DNA from: Gordionus sp. m RMFG-2023
Taxonomy: Eukaryota > Nematomorpha > Gordioida > Chordodea > Parachordodidae
Assembly (NCBI RefSeq): GCF_954871325.1
Contig: NC_088775.1
Location: 83,305,561-83,369,560 of the forward strand
Direction: 5' to 3'
Length of the DNA stretch: 64,000 bases
In this document: piece after piece, positions 1 through 12,914 of the stretch
Layout of the letters: every line of letters begins with the position of its first letter
How positions within the stretch are numbered: position 1 is the first letter of the stretch
Position numbers and translations under genes: made by a program
The notes under the pieces: generated by a model
Databases searched by the model: none
What the model was told of the DNA's origin: nothing
The model's input: only the letters and a program-made list of their open reading frames with translations

Positions 1-1
1 G

Positions 2-73
2 AATATGATAGGTGTAATACATTCAGGAATATATGTGTATATTCCTCCAGAAAAATTCCCTCATTACGAGTAA
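2..73 (+). CDS. 3' end of an unrecognised gene (partial, runs off the window start)
   Basis: An open frame enters from the left edge and stops at a TAA at 71-73, giving a 23-residue C-terminus ending IPPEKFPHYE. An AATAAA-type signal lies about 60 bases downstream (around 130-137), where a polyadenylation site for a + strand gene would be expected. The peptide is not low-complexity and does not look like a transposon product, but I do not recognise the family. It faces a minus-strand gene end at 155. It is called mainly from the stop plus poly(A) arrangement, so it could be a chance open frame. Confidence 0.3.
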   Translation, partial: NMIGVIHSGIYVYIPPEKFPHYE

Positions 74-154
74 CAAGCATATATCATAAAAACAATTATC
101 TTTACAGCAACTATAGACAATTTTAAAAAATAAATAAAATATAGTGAATAATTT

Positions 155-408
155 TCATATATCAAAATTAAATACCCTTTGCCAGGTATCCATTGCCATT
201 TCACTGATTTGATTGGAGCTATAGTGAGGATATTTGGCTTGTATTAAACTTGAGATTTTTGACAATTCATACATATCTGTTTGAGTTAATGGCATATTTC
301 GGAACCCGGTGGGGTTAAATGGACTCATATTAGTAGATGATCCAGAAAAGACATCCGTAACTGAAACTGATCTCACCCTGTAAATGGGTCTATCATTCGG
401 ATCCATCC
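155..408 (-). CDS. terminal coding exon of an unrecognised minus-strand gene
   Basis: The minus strand encodes about 84 residues of balanced composition starting near GMDPNDRPIYRVRSVSVTDV and ending TWQRVFNFDI at a TGA (157-155). A plausible splice acceptor (TATATTTAG) sits just upstream on the minus strand at about 409-410, and a second AG lies 15 bases farther out; the open frame continues to 451, so the exact exon start is uncertain. The C-terminal part (SSLIQAKYPHYSSNQISEMAMDTW) looks like a short helical module, but I cannot assign a family. Codon composition is much less AT-biased than the flanking DNA, which argues for a real host exon. Further 5' exons were not found in this window. 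Confidence 0.45.
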
Positions 409-923
409 CTAAATATAGATTTTCTAAAATATATAATTTTTTCTTCACCACAAATATAGTCTATATGTACAAAACAATACACATTACCTTTAAATTCAAA
501 AAAATATGAGAATTAGGAAAGAGTATAACAAAGATATATGAATGCAATTTCTAAACTGAAAGAGTTTGAAGATAAAGTCTAAATAAAGAAAAACATTATA
601 TAAAATTATATTGAGTAATTTGAAAATAAAATGCAAAATAAATTAAAATGATGATGATTGCGTAATTTTTTTGTAGCATAAGCGATGCGTCAAATTATTC
701 CCTTATATTATTTAAAAAAATAAATAAAAATAATCTGTGTTTAATTTAGAACGCAATAAAATATAAAACATCTAATTTTCAAAGATTCTCTATTGAAGTC
801 ATACGGTTTTTATAATGATAAAATTCATCATTAAAGTTGTTTATGTGGAAGAAAGAAGATATGATGAATGGGATTAATCGGTTAAAAAAAATTCTATATG
901 TTAAAATTATAAAAATGATTTTT

Positions 924-961
924 ATAAAATATATGGCCCGGCCCGGGTATTTAAAAGTTAC
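924..961. mobile_element. fragment of the GGCCCGG hAT-MITE family
   Basis: A short GC-rich patch (ggcccggcccgggtatttaa) in AT-rich DNA matches the subterminal repeats of the larger copies at 6,969-7,318 and 39,511-39,779. No termini are preserved here. Confidence 0.4.
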
Positions 962-964
962 AGG

Positions 965-1110
965 GTTTCCCATTCAAAAAAGGAAAAGACCCAATCAAAA
1001 AAAGGAAAAGGACCGATCAAATAAGAAAAGTGTCAATCAAAAAGGAAAAGTCCCAAAGGTTTAGGAAAAAGTCCGATCAAAAAATGAAAAAGTCCAATCA
1101 AAAAATTAAT
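965..1110. repeat. degenerate ~21-bp minisatellite
   Basis: Six or so imperfect copies of a unit close to caaaaaaggaaaagtccaat follow one another with variable spacing. An open frame that crosses it (KKRKRPNQKKEKDRSNKK and so on) is just the translated repeat. The following 1.7 kb (1,111-2,844) is AT-rich and shows nothing I can assign. Confidence 0.7.
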
Positions 1111-2844
1111 TTCTTGAAGATTTCTTTTGAATTAGAACTTTCAGCCTTTTAAGAAACCATTATAAAAGATATTTGATATTTTTTAAAAAATAATATAGTA
1201 TATTTGTAATTATTATTAATGAATTAAAGAATTTTTTCCAAATTTCTTATTAATATCTGATTTGTAATGAAAATATGTTAGGATAAATTAATATTATTAG
1301 AAAAATTTTGGAGGGAATATGGTGAAATTAATAGTGAAGAGGAGATAATGAATTATAAATTTATCTATATTAAAATATTATTAAATCTAAAATTATATAT
1401 ATCGTAAAGTTATGCGAGAATAGAATGAGTTTTCAGGAATGCTTATAAGTGAGGATTTAAAAATATCTGAATTTTAAATCATTTTACGGTGAAGTTTTGT
1501 GGGGTAATCTTAATTAATATACATTCGATTTTTCGTTTAAATTTTAAAAAAATACAAAAATTTATTGCGTTTCAAAATTTATAGGATAGGTAGACTTTAC
1601 AGATACATGAACATTTCCGGTAAAAAAAAGGAGTCTTAAAAATTACAAATCTCCCTCCTAGATGATTCAAAAGATCGATTCTTCACGTTATGATTCCAAT
1701 AAGATTATTGCTGCATAACTGAGTTAGGACATGTATAGTACCTTTAAAAACAAAGAACACCTCATTGCATATATAAGAGTGGGAATATGAAAAAAGTCAT
1801 AGACACGAGGAAGGGATTAAAAAAATTGGTAGCGTATCTTAAAGTAATATTGCTACTCTAGCATAGGTTTGAAGTGATAGAGATTATAAAACTGGTTAAG
1901 AAAGTGAGTTCCTCAGTCAAATAAGCTTGAATCTAGAAAATAATCGAAGAAATTAAGAAGTACATCAGAATCTTAAAACCTTGAGATAGGGGAGAGCCAA
2001 TGGCTCAGGCTGGCATGGTATCGGAATTTTGATAAGTGAATTCGTCTTTTCTTTCAGTTAATTTAACATTTTGATATTTGGCATAATTTTAAATTAAAGA
2101 TTTTATTAATCAGCGTTATACTTATTTCATGTTCCTCAATTCCCATCGAATTAAGCGATTATTTTCAATTTTCTTAAGCGTCGGATATGAAATATTTCCT
2201 TCATCAGCTTGTGATCTGTATAAAGAAAAATTCTTCAAAAAGAGTATGAAATTTTGGAAAGAAGGATTTTAAGGCGGCAACTTCTCAATCAATGCGAGTG
2301 TGTGATTTCTCCCCAATTAGTAGTGTACTAATTGCGCACTCTATCGGTCGTTCGCACTAATGGAATATTACTGCTTTCCGAATATGTCACAACAAGCTAT
2401 CCAACTGATCTGTCCTGTTTGTTAGTATAGGATACTAAGGCATATTTTTTAGTCAAATTTTTTTAAACAGATTTTTCTTCTTCAAATATATATTTCCATA
2501 CGGTACTTAGATACTTGTTTTATGTAGTTTAACAGCCTAACCCTACATTGAAATCCGCTTACATCTTTTAATAAATGAATCATCCGCTTAGGTTATAAAT
2601 ATTGTCCTAGGCTTGAGTTATCTACTTCAGACTGGTTTATTTTTGTGATGAAACACATATTTTGGAAAAATTTTATTTCGGATAAATTTTTTTTACAACA
2701 CAGCTATTAAACCTAAAATTTATTTTAGTGTCTGTATATGTTTTCATTATCTGGATCCCGTAACAGCTACATCATCTAAGAACATACCTTTGGTAACTCC
2801 TTTGACAATTTTTCCTTTCAACGTTGAATAGTTGGAGAACTAGC

Positions 2845-3080
<236 letters not shown>

Positions 3081-4543
3081 GGTAAGAAGTATCACTAAAA
3101 ATATGTATTAAAGGGAAGCATACTATCAGCTGTTAATTTATTCCATCTTCATACGTTGTTAATATTGATTCACTGTTAGGTTAACATTTTATCTGGCACA
3201 AAAATCTTCTCAACTTCAAACTCTACGAACGTTTATTTAAAACGTTGACAATGTGGGCAGATCACTCAGTCCAATTAGTCGTTAGTTCGGCATCGCATAT
3301 CTTTTATTTCGCAAGTTTTTTTACTGGTATGGCATTTTTGACTACGCAGAGTAATACAATGATGTATATTTGCGTAGTTTTTTTTTATTTTAAAAATTAT
3401 TATATTATGTGGTCATTGGCATAATTTTGAGACTGATTGTGAATCGCGCGTTGTCTTGTGTAAAGTTTATTTTATTTATATTATTTATATTTGTGATTGT
3501 GATTGTAATTGACATAATCAAGTATAAAAAGTGAAGAATTTTTTGTAACTTTACATTATTATAATTATCCCCTTTTTTCCTTGTTCTTGCTTTAGAAATA
3601 AAGTCGTTGCCAATAAAATAAAGGACTAAGAATATTAATTCAAAGTTTCTATAAAAGGGAGTAAATCTAAAATTTATGAAGCTAAATGTCTTTAGGGGGG
3701 ACAGCAGTCCCTCTAGGAGTTGTATTTTCACTTAATTTATTTTCGAAAATTCCTTAAAATTCTTTCATTAATTCCTTCCTCCCTCCTCCCCATACTTTTA
3801 TTTGTCTCATTAAGCAATAAATATTTTTTATTGGTTTGATAGTAGTTTTAAATCAAACACTAACAAATAATCCAAACAAGGGTAATTTATTGATATTGGC
3901 CGCAATAGTCGTTAGATGGTTTTCCATCGAACGGATTTTATTTTTTATTTCACATATACCTCTACTTGGGTAGGGGTTTTCCCCTGCCATGGGATTAGTT
4001 CTTTTTCCTAATTGAGGCTGCAAATATTGAATATAAAACCAAATTGACTCCTGAGTTTATACTATGACTGCCTTTTATTTATATACACTTTGAATTTTGC
4101 TTACTGTGCCTTACATGGTGATATCTGAAACTTTGCTCAATTTTTTTAATAGTATCCCCTTTTATCAAATTTCAACCCTTTCACCACATTTAAGGCATAT
4201 TACTTTATAGGCTGACATGCTTTTCGTGCGCATATTCCCACCATTTATCATACGTTTCGTAATTTTTGTTGTAATTATTATTGTAATTGCTTCGGTCATT
4301 ATTTTTTTTTATAAACTATCTTTCTTAATTATTTTTCATAACTTTTTTTTGTTTTTTTTGTAATTATTGTTATAGTTTATCATAATTGTTTTCAATTATC
4401 ATCATTTTTTTTTATATATAAAGTGAGATATGCTCTACTTCCCTTATTTCAGGTATTTTTGCAAGAAATATATATAAAATATGTATAGTGAGTGTATGGG
4501 AGGAACTTAATACCATATAATAATACCTAGACGATTCATTCAT

Positions 4544-4651
4544 AACCCTGCTTTCACAATTAGCACGAATTCGCGACGAAGTATACAAAATATGCTGTAT
4601 TTTATAGCATTTTTATACATTTCCCCGCGAATTCAGACTGTGAATGCAGGG
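4544..4651. mobile_element. MITE family A, copy 1
   Basis: A ~108-bp inverted-repeat unit: it begins ACCCTGCTTTCACAATTAGC and ends with the complement (GACTGTGAATGCAGGGT), and is flanked on the left by TA. Its inner part (GCGAATTCGCGACGAAGTAT) recurs in the copies at 9,388 and 27,402. TA-flanked termini suggest Tc1/mariner-type mobilisation; a TWA target (PIF/Harbinger) is also compatible. It has no coding capacity. Confidence 0.7.
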
Positions 4652-5655
4652 TAATAATGGAGCTAAAAGCGTCGTTGAATGCAAATCAGCTGCAGAACAA
4701 GTCACACGCCATTTTTGGTAACCTACAGAGGATCCAGAATATTTTAAATTATTAAAAATTTGGTCTACTAAATACTTATGAGAATAGCCTTGGAATAATT
4801 GTGGAGGCAGGAAAATTATTCGATTAATTTTTTTTATATAAACTATGCATAACCATAATGGCGTCCTCATCTGTTTTTTCATTGATATACACTTTTAATG
4901 CATTGTCAGTCTAGGTATTATTATTTTTCATTGAAGTGACTTCAAAGGTATCTAATAAATACATTCCTTTTTTTTGGCATATATTTTAGAGTAATAGCGA
5001 TTTTTTTCCGAAATTAATAAAAAAATGTACGAATGATATAAAATATTCCATACACTTTCGACAAAAAAATATTGCATTATGCAAACATGATTTTTGAGTG
5101 ATTTTCAAACAATTCGATTTTCATTATCAATTTATAAAGAAATTCAAAATGTTTCCCCATCATGGGTATAGTGGTATAAAAAGAATCATAGACTTGTGTG
5201 GGTTGACTATAGCAGTGTTGACAAGTCGAAATTATTGGATTGTGATAGATTTTAGCAAAAATAATGATAATTGGGAAACCCCCCTTTCCCCAGTCTTTAG
5301 TCTGGCTACAAAAGGGAGCCAATGAAACCTGTCAAACGTCCCGTTTCGATTCTGTCATCCTTTTACATCCCATGGAAAATTAGATATTCCGCAAAATAGT
5401 TTAAATTTTAAAATTCCATAAAATTATCAAAAATCATAAAATATCATTTATTTTTAAGAAACCAAAATATTTAAAAATTAGCTATAAATTATAATCATTT
5501 TTTATTAAATTTCTTCTCTTTGATGTTAAATTTTATGTATATTATATAAAATCAGTTAAAAAGATTCATTCATATTTTATCCAATCTCCTATTTTTACCG
5601 TCAAATTTGGAAATACACAAATGATATAAAAATTGACCTATCCTTTATTCCCAGC
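4652..5655. other. gene-free AT-rich stretch
   Basis: Two overlapping open frames on opposite strands near 5,077-5,325 lack splice signals, homology or composition supporting a gene. Nothing else is visible. Confidence 0.5.
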
Positions 5656-5757
5656 CAGGCGCGTACGTAGAGAGGGGGGCAGAGGGCAAATCCCCCCCCC
5701 CCCCAAAGCCAAAAAATGCAGATGCCGGATATATTTTTCAAAAATATTATTGTTTAG

Positions 5758-5945
5758 AATGTTGTGCAGATTTAATTTAAAACATTTCCATATTTTTAAA
5801 TTCGTTTGTAAATAAAAATTTTAACTTTAAAAATTGATAAGAATATATAAATTTGTTATTTTAACAATTTTTTACAAGTCAGATAATTTTATTTTCAAAT
5901 AAATTAATAAATATGGAAATGTTTTGAATTAAATCTGCACAGCAC
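5758..5945. repeat. inverted repeat inside the hAT element
   Basis: A ~45-bp arm (gcagatttaatttaaaacat region, 5,758-5,805) is repeated inverted at about 5,898-5,945, separated by about 90 bp of AT-rich DNA. It may be a small palindromic insertion within the 5' untranslated part of the hAT. Confidence 0.65.
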
Positions 5946-6219
5946 TATATATTAATTTATATTTGTTAATATTTATTCCTATCTCGTATTAAATATATAT
6001 TTAATTACATTTATTATCACATTCATCACTAAGTTTATCAATTAATTTCGATTTCAAGTTTTCCGGCGTAATATTATCTTATTATTTTCAAATTTTTAGT
6101 GGCGTAATATTTTCTACCATTTTTAAATTTCTAGTCAAATAATAATTATTCTGAAATTGTCCAACAGAGAGAAAGAAATTGCACTTTATCCAACGAGATA
6201 GAGTCTCCGCCATCAAGCA

Positions 6220-7462
6220 GTAACAGCTTTTATGGAGTTAGAAAAGCCGATTATTTGCTATTACTGAAATATCAAATTTTTCCTTAGAAGCAAGAAAATT
6301 ATTGGATTCAATGCTTATTCCAAATTTTTTTCTCATTAGAATGTATTATTTAATTATTCAACTATTTTATGTATTACTTTTCAAAAATATGATGACTTGA
6401 TTAAGAAGATAATAGCGGAGAGCATTTTATTAGAATTCAAGGAAATTAGGGCTAATGTTTATGAAGAATTTCATATTTTATATGTTATTGTTAAGTCAAA
6501 AGCAGAGCTATACGTGTTTAATATTTGTTTCCCTCGACTTGCAGCAAGGCAAGCTCATAGTTAAAACATTAATATAGGATCAGTAGAAGAGTATATCTTA
6601 GATACAAATACATTTATAAACCAAATAAATGAATGGTTTTTAATTCATTATGCAGCACTTATCAATCTGCAAATATTATTTCCATAAAAACCTTCCCAAC
6701 CTTTTTCAGATGGTGATAGAAAAAAAATATATTTGTTGGATTTTGATCATGAAGATGACAAAGTATCTTCCGATGCCTTATTAGCTGAATAACTATGTTT
6801 ATAAGATTAACTATGGTTGATACAGTCCCAAAAAATGTTATGGATGCTCTGCATTATTTCAAACACATTTTAGATTATATTCCTAATGTATTAAAAGGGT
6901 TTATATATATTAGCAACTCTTCCCAATAGTAAACTAATGAGAGAACATTCTCTTTTTAAGAAGGATAACAGAGCCCTGCAGAGGTACCATTTGCATAGCA
7001 CGGCCCGGATTTTTTTTTAAATTTTTACCGTCCAGCTCAATTTTCAGGTCGGCCCCGGCATTTTTTAAAATTTTTAGGCCCAGCCCGGCTTTTTTTAAAA
7101 TCAAATTTTCAGGCCCGACCCGGATTTTTTTAAAATAAATTACATTTATTTTTGATTTTTATAGATAATAATAACGATTTCAAATATAGGCTGTTTTAAA
7201 ATATACAGTCCGGCCATGATATTTTTTTTAAAAAAATTCAGGCCCAGCCCGGGTGTTTTTTTTAAATTTCGGGCCCGGCCATGCGGTCCGGCTCGGGGGC
7301 TGGGCCTGCAGGTCTCTGAAAAACATACCAAGAAGTACAACTTCTGAAAGTAGATTGAAAGGTTTGGATCTTTTGAATATTTATAGGTATTTGACAACAA
7401 GCAAGGATGAGATAATTGAAAAATTAGCTCAGTCCCAACGAATATTGGATTTTACATTGTAA
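6220..7462 (+). pseudogene. hAT transposase pseudogene, ZMYM1/ZNF862-like type
   Basis: The + strand keeps recognisable pieces of a hAT transposase in several frames. Around 6,520-6,640 one reads FNICLPRLAARQAH followed by SVEEYILDTNTFINQ, matching the conserved PR..RQ.HR.N...(S)xEEYY segment of the family known from ZMYM1 and the '52 kDa repressor' proteins. At 6,940-6,968 and, after an inserted MITE, at 7,319-7,462 it reads RSTTSESRLKGLDLLNIYRY and ends LAQSQRILDFTL, the C-terminal dimerisation region. In-frame stops (for example after ARQAH) and frame changes make it non-functional. The N-terminal part including any zinc finger is not recognisable. Confidence 0.8.
6969..7318 (+). mobile_element. 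GGCCCGG hAT-MITE inserted in the hAT transposase
   Basis: It starts CAGAGCCCTGCAGAGGTACC and ends GGGCCTGCAGGTCTCTG, a terminal inverted repeat of the form CAGAGMCCTGCAG. Between the ends lie at least six GC-rich blocks (GGCCCGG, GGCCCAGCCCGG) separated by A/T runs, a typical hAT subterminal layout where transposase may bind. It interrupts transposase codons between the KKD and RSTTSE parts. The 8-bp flanks (aaggataa / aaaaacat) match at only four positions, so a TSD is not demonstrable. Confidence 0.78.
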
Positions 7463-7772
7463 ATATATAACATACAAAATACAATTATTCCCTAAGAAAC
7501 TTTTTGTGTATTAATTTATATTTCTAACATTTAAATTTTTTATACTTTATAATATAAATTTTAAAGGCTCAAAAATTCAAATTTTGGGTCATTTAAGTGA
7601 TTCTTTACATATAATTTTTTTATAATTCACATTAATTTAAAATTGTGTATTAGAAATAGTTATTAGTCCTAATAAATTTATGCTTGATATTTTTAAAAAA
7701 CAATAATATTTCTTAAAAAAAATTTATTATCCCCCCCCAGACCAAATTCCTGCGTACGCGCCTGCTCCCAGC

Positions 7773-9387
7773 ATAGGATCCCGCAGAGCTGGCCCGTCAG
7801 CTCAATCTGCAGACTACTAGACCGAGTCGGTAGTAATATCATCAATAAAATATAGCCCGAAATATTTCCTATTTTTCATTTTTTTTTTGCATGATTGAGA
7901 ATATTACATAATTATTTTTTTTTAAAAATTTGAAATTCACAGTGTGGGTATATTCTATACATGTTAGAAAACATTTTTGGTCAAATTTGATTCACAAAAT
8001 ACAATATCATTAAACGAATGATTTAAATTTAGAGATTTTGAATTCCTATGCATTTCCCGTTATAAATAGACCAGCAAAGGAGATTCTCTTTCTCAGACCC
8101 GTTTTAAATTATTATATGGTAGATAATTTTAGCTATATTTTATTAAATGTAATTGAAGGAAAATTGAATAAGAAATAACTGTGAATGTTCCATCAAATTT
8201 TTTTGACTTGTTATAGCGAATATCAACGGTTCAAATTTATCATTAAATTGGAAGATAATGGTTAGGTCTTTATAATAAATTCGGTTTAATTTTATTTATA
8301 TAAATTACTATATTATCTCACTTTTTAAAAAATTTAAAAATTAAATAAGTAAACAATATTAAGAAGTTTCAGCATTAAAGTTCTTTAATAATATTTTGAA
8401 TCTACTTATTTCAATTCTATTTTCCATTCCTATGTTGTTATTGGTATACTATTAATTAAAATCTTACCAAATATTATTTGCCATCCGTTTAGCGTGGTTA
8501 AATCTACAATTACACTATGTATACTATGCACGAAAAAATATTTAAATGTTACGTTTCAAAAGATACATGGAAACTATTTAAAAACATCTGATTTTTTTTA
8601 ATTAACTGGTAAGTTTTCATTTACTATCACTATTAGCTAGAGGTTCAGTTTTTTGTGAAACACTATATTCTAAGCAAGCGATTTTATTATAAAGTAGTGA
8701 AATAGATAATCAAGCAAGATGATACGCTCTATATTGTGTATGCTTGATCATGGCATAAAAAAATGGAATATTCTCAAGGGGAAAAAAGAATTTTTTAATC
8801 TAATTTTAAACTGATTTTTATTATTCTAAAAATTAAACTGTTTCTTTCTTATATGCGAATAAATTTTTTATCAATTGTATAATAATGATAATTATATATA
8901 AGATCAAATTAAAATCAATCCACGGTTAGGTTCAGTCTTTTATGGTGCAGGCTTTAGGGTTCGGTTGAGTCTAAAAATCGGTTCCAAATTGAAGCGGACA
9001 CAGAGGTGGCCTTCACTAACTGGGTTGATATAATTTGAATTTTTTTTTTATAGAATTCGGACTGATACGGGGTTTCAAGTTTAAAAAATTGATTAATTTT
9101 CCGATTTTTATTGGAAATCGCTTGCATTTTAATATGGAAGAAAATCCCGAATAGTTTGAACATGTTTTTAACTTTAGGTCAGACACAACATATTTCTCGG
9201 GAAATGTGATCCGAAAATAAATAATTGCAAGGAAAAGAAGCGAATTCTTATGTCATTTCTAATTATTCTATATTAAACGATAAGTTTTAATATTTAGTTA
9301 CACTTTATAAAATATTAAAAATTAAATTTATACATCAACCAGGAAGAAAATTTTAGCGGCCATCCACTTATTACTTTTATCTGAATA
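7773..9387. other. gene-free AT-rich stretch with TE debris
   Basis: A segment at about 7,930-8,045 resembles one at 19,265-19,360 (cagtg.gg.....ctgtatatgtt.gaa.acatttttggccaaa-like), suggesting an old dispersed repeat. A moderately GC-rich patch at 8,930-9,170 could be another TE remnant. No gene is supported. Confidence 0.4.
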
Positions 9388-9510
9388 ACCCTGCATTCAG
9401 AATTAGAGCTTCGCGACGAAAGCATACAAAAATGAATGTAAGATTATTATATTAAATATCACATATTTTGTATATTTCGCAGCGAATTCGCAACACTGTG
9501 AATGCAGGGT
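9388..9510. mobile_element. MITE family A, copy 2
   Basis: Starts ACCCTGCATTCAGAATTAG and ends CACTGTGAATGCAGGGT, with TA on both sides. The arms contain the family core (TTCGCGACGAAAGCATACAA / TTGTATATTTCGCAGCGAAT). 123 bp, non-coding, and the best preserved copy in the window. Confidence 0.78.
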
Positions 9511-12500
9511 TAACAAGGTTTTGTCAGCTTTGCGAAGTTCCATAAAGGACGGGTCGGGTCGTAAACCACCGCGCAAAATGAATAAATATATTTGGTCCTT
9601 TTTTTAAAAAAATTTTTACAATTTAATAACGGGTTCTAAAAGATGTCTCATTTATATTTAATTATAATTATAATTATACTAAATTTGGTAATTTATAAAT
9701 AAGATTTTAAAATCAATAAATTGATGGTTTTTTTTGTTTCATTTTAAAATAAAAATAAAAAATAATTTCTCAAAAAAAAAATATGGAAAAAATACAAGAT
9801 AATTTAATAACAAAAAATAAATAAATAATTTTTTTAAAAAAAAAAAATCAATCGATAAAAAAAAATAAAATTTTTAAATAAAAATTTTAAAAAATATTTT
9901 TTATTTTATTTGTAATAATAAATTATTCGAGTGAAATAATATTCTTAAGATTTATCATTTTCCTGAATTTCTTAATCACCTGGGATTTCAATATTTTTTT
10001 CTTATAACTTATATTGATTGATAATATCTCATCTTATGACAGGTAATAATTATATTATTTTTATTATTTTTTTTTTTGGTTATAAATTTAAATTTATTTA
10101 TGTCCTTATTTAGAAGGAAGGGTCGTGATCATTATTTTCAGCTGACAGTTGGTTTTGAATCCAACTCCATACGGAATTTAAAATTGAACAAATTCGATTT
10201 TTGTTATTTATAATATTTATTAAATACTCTACTTAAAGTAGTACATAGATGCATTAATTGCTATAGTCTTAAGTCAGGACCGCTAAATGACATTTAGATC
10301 ATTCCTTGACAGCTGATAAATTATTATGCCGTTGAAAAGTTATGAGTTTCTTTCAAGCATTTTATTAAATGATAAATTTTATTAACACGAATCCAGCAGT
10401 GTGACTGATTAACGTCCCATAAATTATTTTAAGTAAAACATTTCTTTAATGGATGTATGTCCTAGGGGTTTCAGCATATTCTAATATGACTCATAGACCC
10501 GAGGTTTTTTTATAGAAAATTTTTAAAAAAAATCAAAATCATATTTAACACGCGTTTCTTAATTTTGATATACCCAATTTTGAAGGAGTTCATATTCCAG
10601 CACATATAAGGTACCCACTCTGCGAATTTCAGACAATTTCCTAATTAAACATTTTGAGTATTATAGTGTTCTATGTCTATTTTTTAAAATTGTTCAGGGA
10701 GCATTTCAAAAAAAAAATTTTTTTCTTGCACACACTATAATAATGCAAGAATAATTCTCAATTAAATTTTAAACATTTTTATTCTGGATATATGAGAATA
10801 TAATACATACTTAAGAATACATTTATCATCAAAAAAAATCACCATGCAAGAAAAGTGGATATAGAACACTATAATATTCAGCCGACGGTATATAAAAAAT
10901 GTATATATTTCGCGGCAAATTTTTCTGAATTTTAGTATGGTAGGGTACTCGTCTATACACCCAGAAATACGTTTCCAAAAAAAAAAATTATTCTCAAAAT
11001 TTATCAATATTAGGGTTTTTAATTCTCCCTTATCCGTTAGTTTCAGTATATCCCGTTTGCCAATTTTCTTTCTTAATTTAATTTTGAATAGAGGATTCTA
11101 TTCGGAAATGCAGATAGAACACTTTTTTTATGTTAAAAAATATATCGATTGAGGCATAGGTAAATGTGTATCCTTTCTTATTTTTCTTAATCTAAAAATT
11201 ATTTTCATTTGAGACACATAAAAACGAAAAAAAAAACGAGAAAGTAGTTCAAATATTTTTTATGCGGGTTGCTCTCTGAAATCGGATAAGTTGAAAAAGG
11301 AAAGATTTATTAAAAATAAAATTTTAATTTTATATACCAAATTTATCATATGTTTTATTATGTTTATAATTTCGCAGACTTATCTAAAATGGGGGATTCT
11401 CCCCACCCCCGTAAATTTTGAAATTTTTTTCTTTAATATCGTTTATGCATAGGTGCCAATGATATGAAGGCCAATATTTTGTACAGGTAAGGATGTCAAA
11501 AAATCCAAAATTATATAAAACTAAATATTTTTATTTTATATTTTATGTTATTAAATTCCATTTTTGATGTTTTAATAATTTATTATTGGCAAGTGAGTAA
11601 TGATCGGGCCATTTATTATTATTTATATATTTTTTTTTACTATGAAAAATTAAAATAAAATAAAAAGCTAGTCTTAACTAGCTTTTTATTTATCTCACTT
11701 ACTTATTTATAAATTAATTCCTTAATATAAAAAATATTCCGCTAGTTGACATATTTTAACCAAAAATTCATGTTTGTTTATAAGTTTATTGAATAAACAT
11801 TAAAAAATATATGAATTTATTCTAATTTTAGATTTGTTCTTCGAATTTCTGAAAAATTTTTTTTATCCTTCTTAACCCTCCTCTTATAAATATATATATA
11901 CATACATATATAATTATAATTTTTAAAATATGGCTAGATAATTTAAATTTCGCAGAAATAAAATTAAAATCAAAATTAATTTTCAAAAAATATGACCCCC
12001 AGACAAAGTTCAAAGCGCGCCATATGTGTTCCTATAAGACCTTGATGACAGAAACTACAACCTCTCCCCTTACAATCCTCTATCGCGAAGTAATAAAATT
12101 GTCTGATAATACATGACATTTGAAGAAGAAAAAAAATTAAATATTGCCACGAACATTTAATTCAATATTTTATAACTTTAAATAGTATAATAGTAAAGTA
12201 TTAAATATTTTATATAATGTTTTTTTTTATATAATCGTCACATTTTGTTCCAATATTATATAACCAATTGAGGAATTAAAATATTAAGTATGATAATGAT
12301 AATCTTAATGTTTAAAAAAATTAAAATATATTTAAAAAATTTCGGTAAATTTAATTTTATAAAAAATCTCAAAATGATGATTAACATCGGAAAAACTGAA
12401 AATGAATATTTTTCGTATTTGCATCCGATTATAACGCTATTGGCATAGGAGTAGCCATGATATTCGTAGAGAGTTTTATTTTTGACCACAAATTAATTGT

Positions 12501-12904
12501 TTTAGGCACTTTTTTTTTGTTGGACTTTGGCGAATTTCATTTATTTTTATAAAGATAATTTTTTCCTCTATTTTAATTTATTAGACATTTTTTCCAAAAT
12601 TTTTTTTTAACTTCTACCTTTTAAAAAATATATAAAATAAATATTGTTTATAATTACATAATGTACTCAATTTGGTGGAGGAGGAAGATGGCAGAGGAGG
12701 TGTGTTATAGGGCGGGTGTAGGAAGATAATTTTTATTCGCTTTAAAATGATATTTACGAAAATGAGCAAATTTGCTAAGAGTAGAGGAATTTCCTACATC
12801 CCGCTTATCCTTCTTGGTTGGATTATTACTGTTCAGAGTTATATAATTAATATCATTGATGTGAAATCTGTCTCCCTAGTTATTCTGTTTTTATGGGATA
12901 TTCT
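9511..12904. other. gene-free AT-rich stretch
   Basis: Long A and T tracts dominate. One stem-loop is visible: attatagtgttctat at 10,660-10,674 pairs with atagaacactataat at 10,861-10,875 across a ~185-bp loop, probably a decayed MITE. Weak open frames here are shadows of low-complexity sequence. Confidence 0.45.
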
Positions 12905-12914
12905 TATTGCCGAT

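Larger units (their letters stand above)
5656..7764 (+). mobile_element. hAT transposon (dead), with TIRs and 8-bp TSD
   Basis: The left end begins CAGGCGCGTACGTAG and the right end finishes TGCGTACGCGCCTG, an inverted repeat of about 14 bp. The flanks carry an 8-bp duplication with one mismatch (TTCCCAGC at 5,648-5,655, CTCCCAGC at 7,765-7,772), the hAT signature. A poly(C) tract lies about 35 bp inside each end (13 C at 5,692-5,704; 8 C at 7,731-7,738, same strand). The interior holds a degraded hAT transposase on + and a younger MITE. Total length is 2,109 bp including the MITE. The decayed coding region indicates an old, non-functional copy. Confidence 0.88.

Noticed and set aside
837-1064. 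75-codon + strand frame rich in K/R
   Set aside because: It runs through a hAT-MITE fragment and a minisatellite; no conserved domain.
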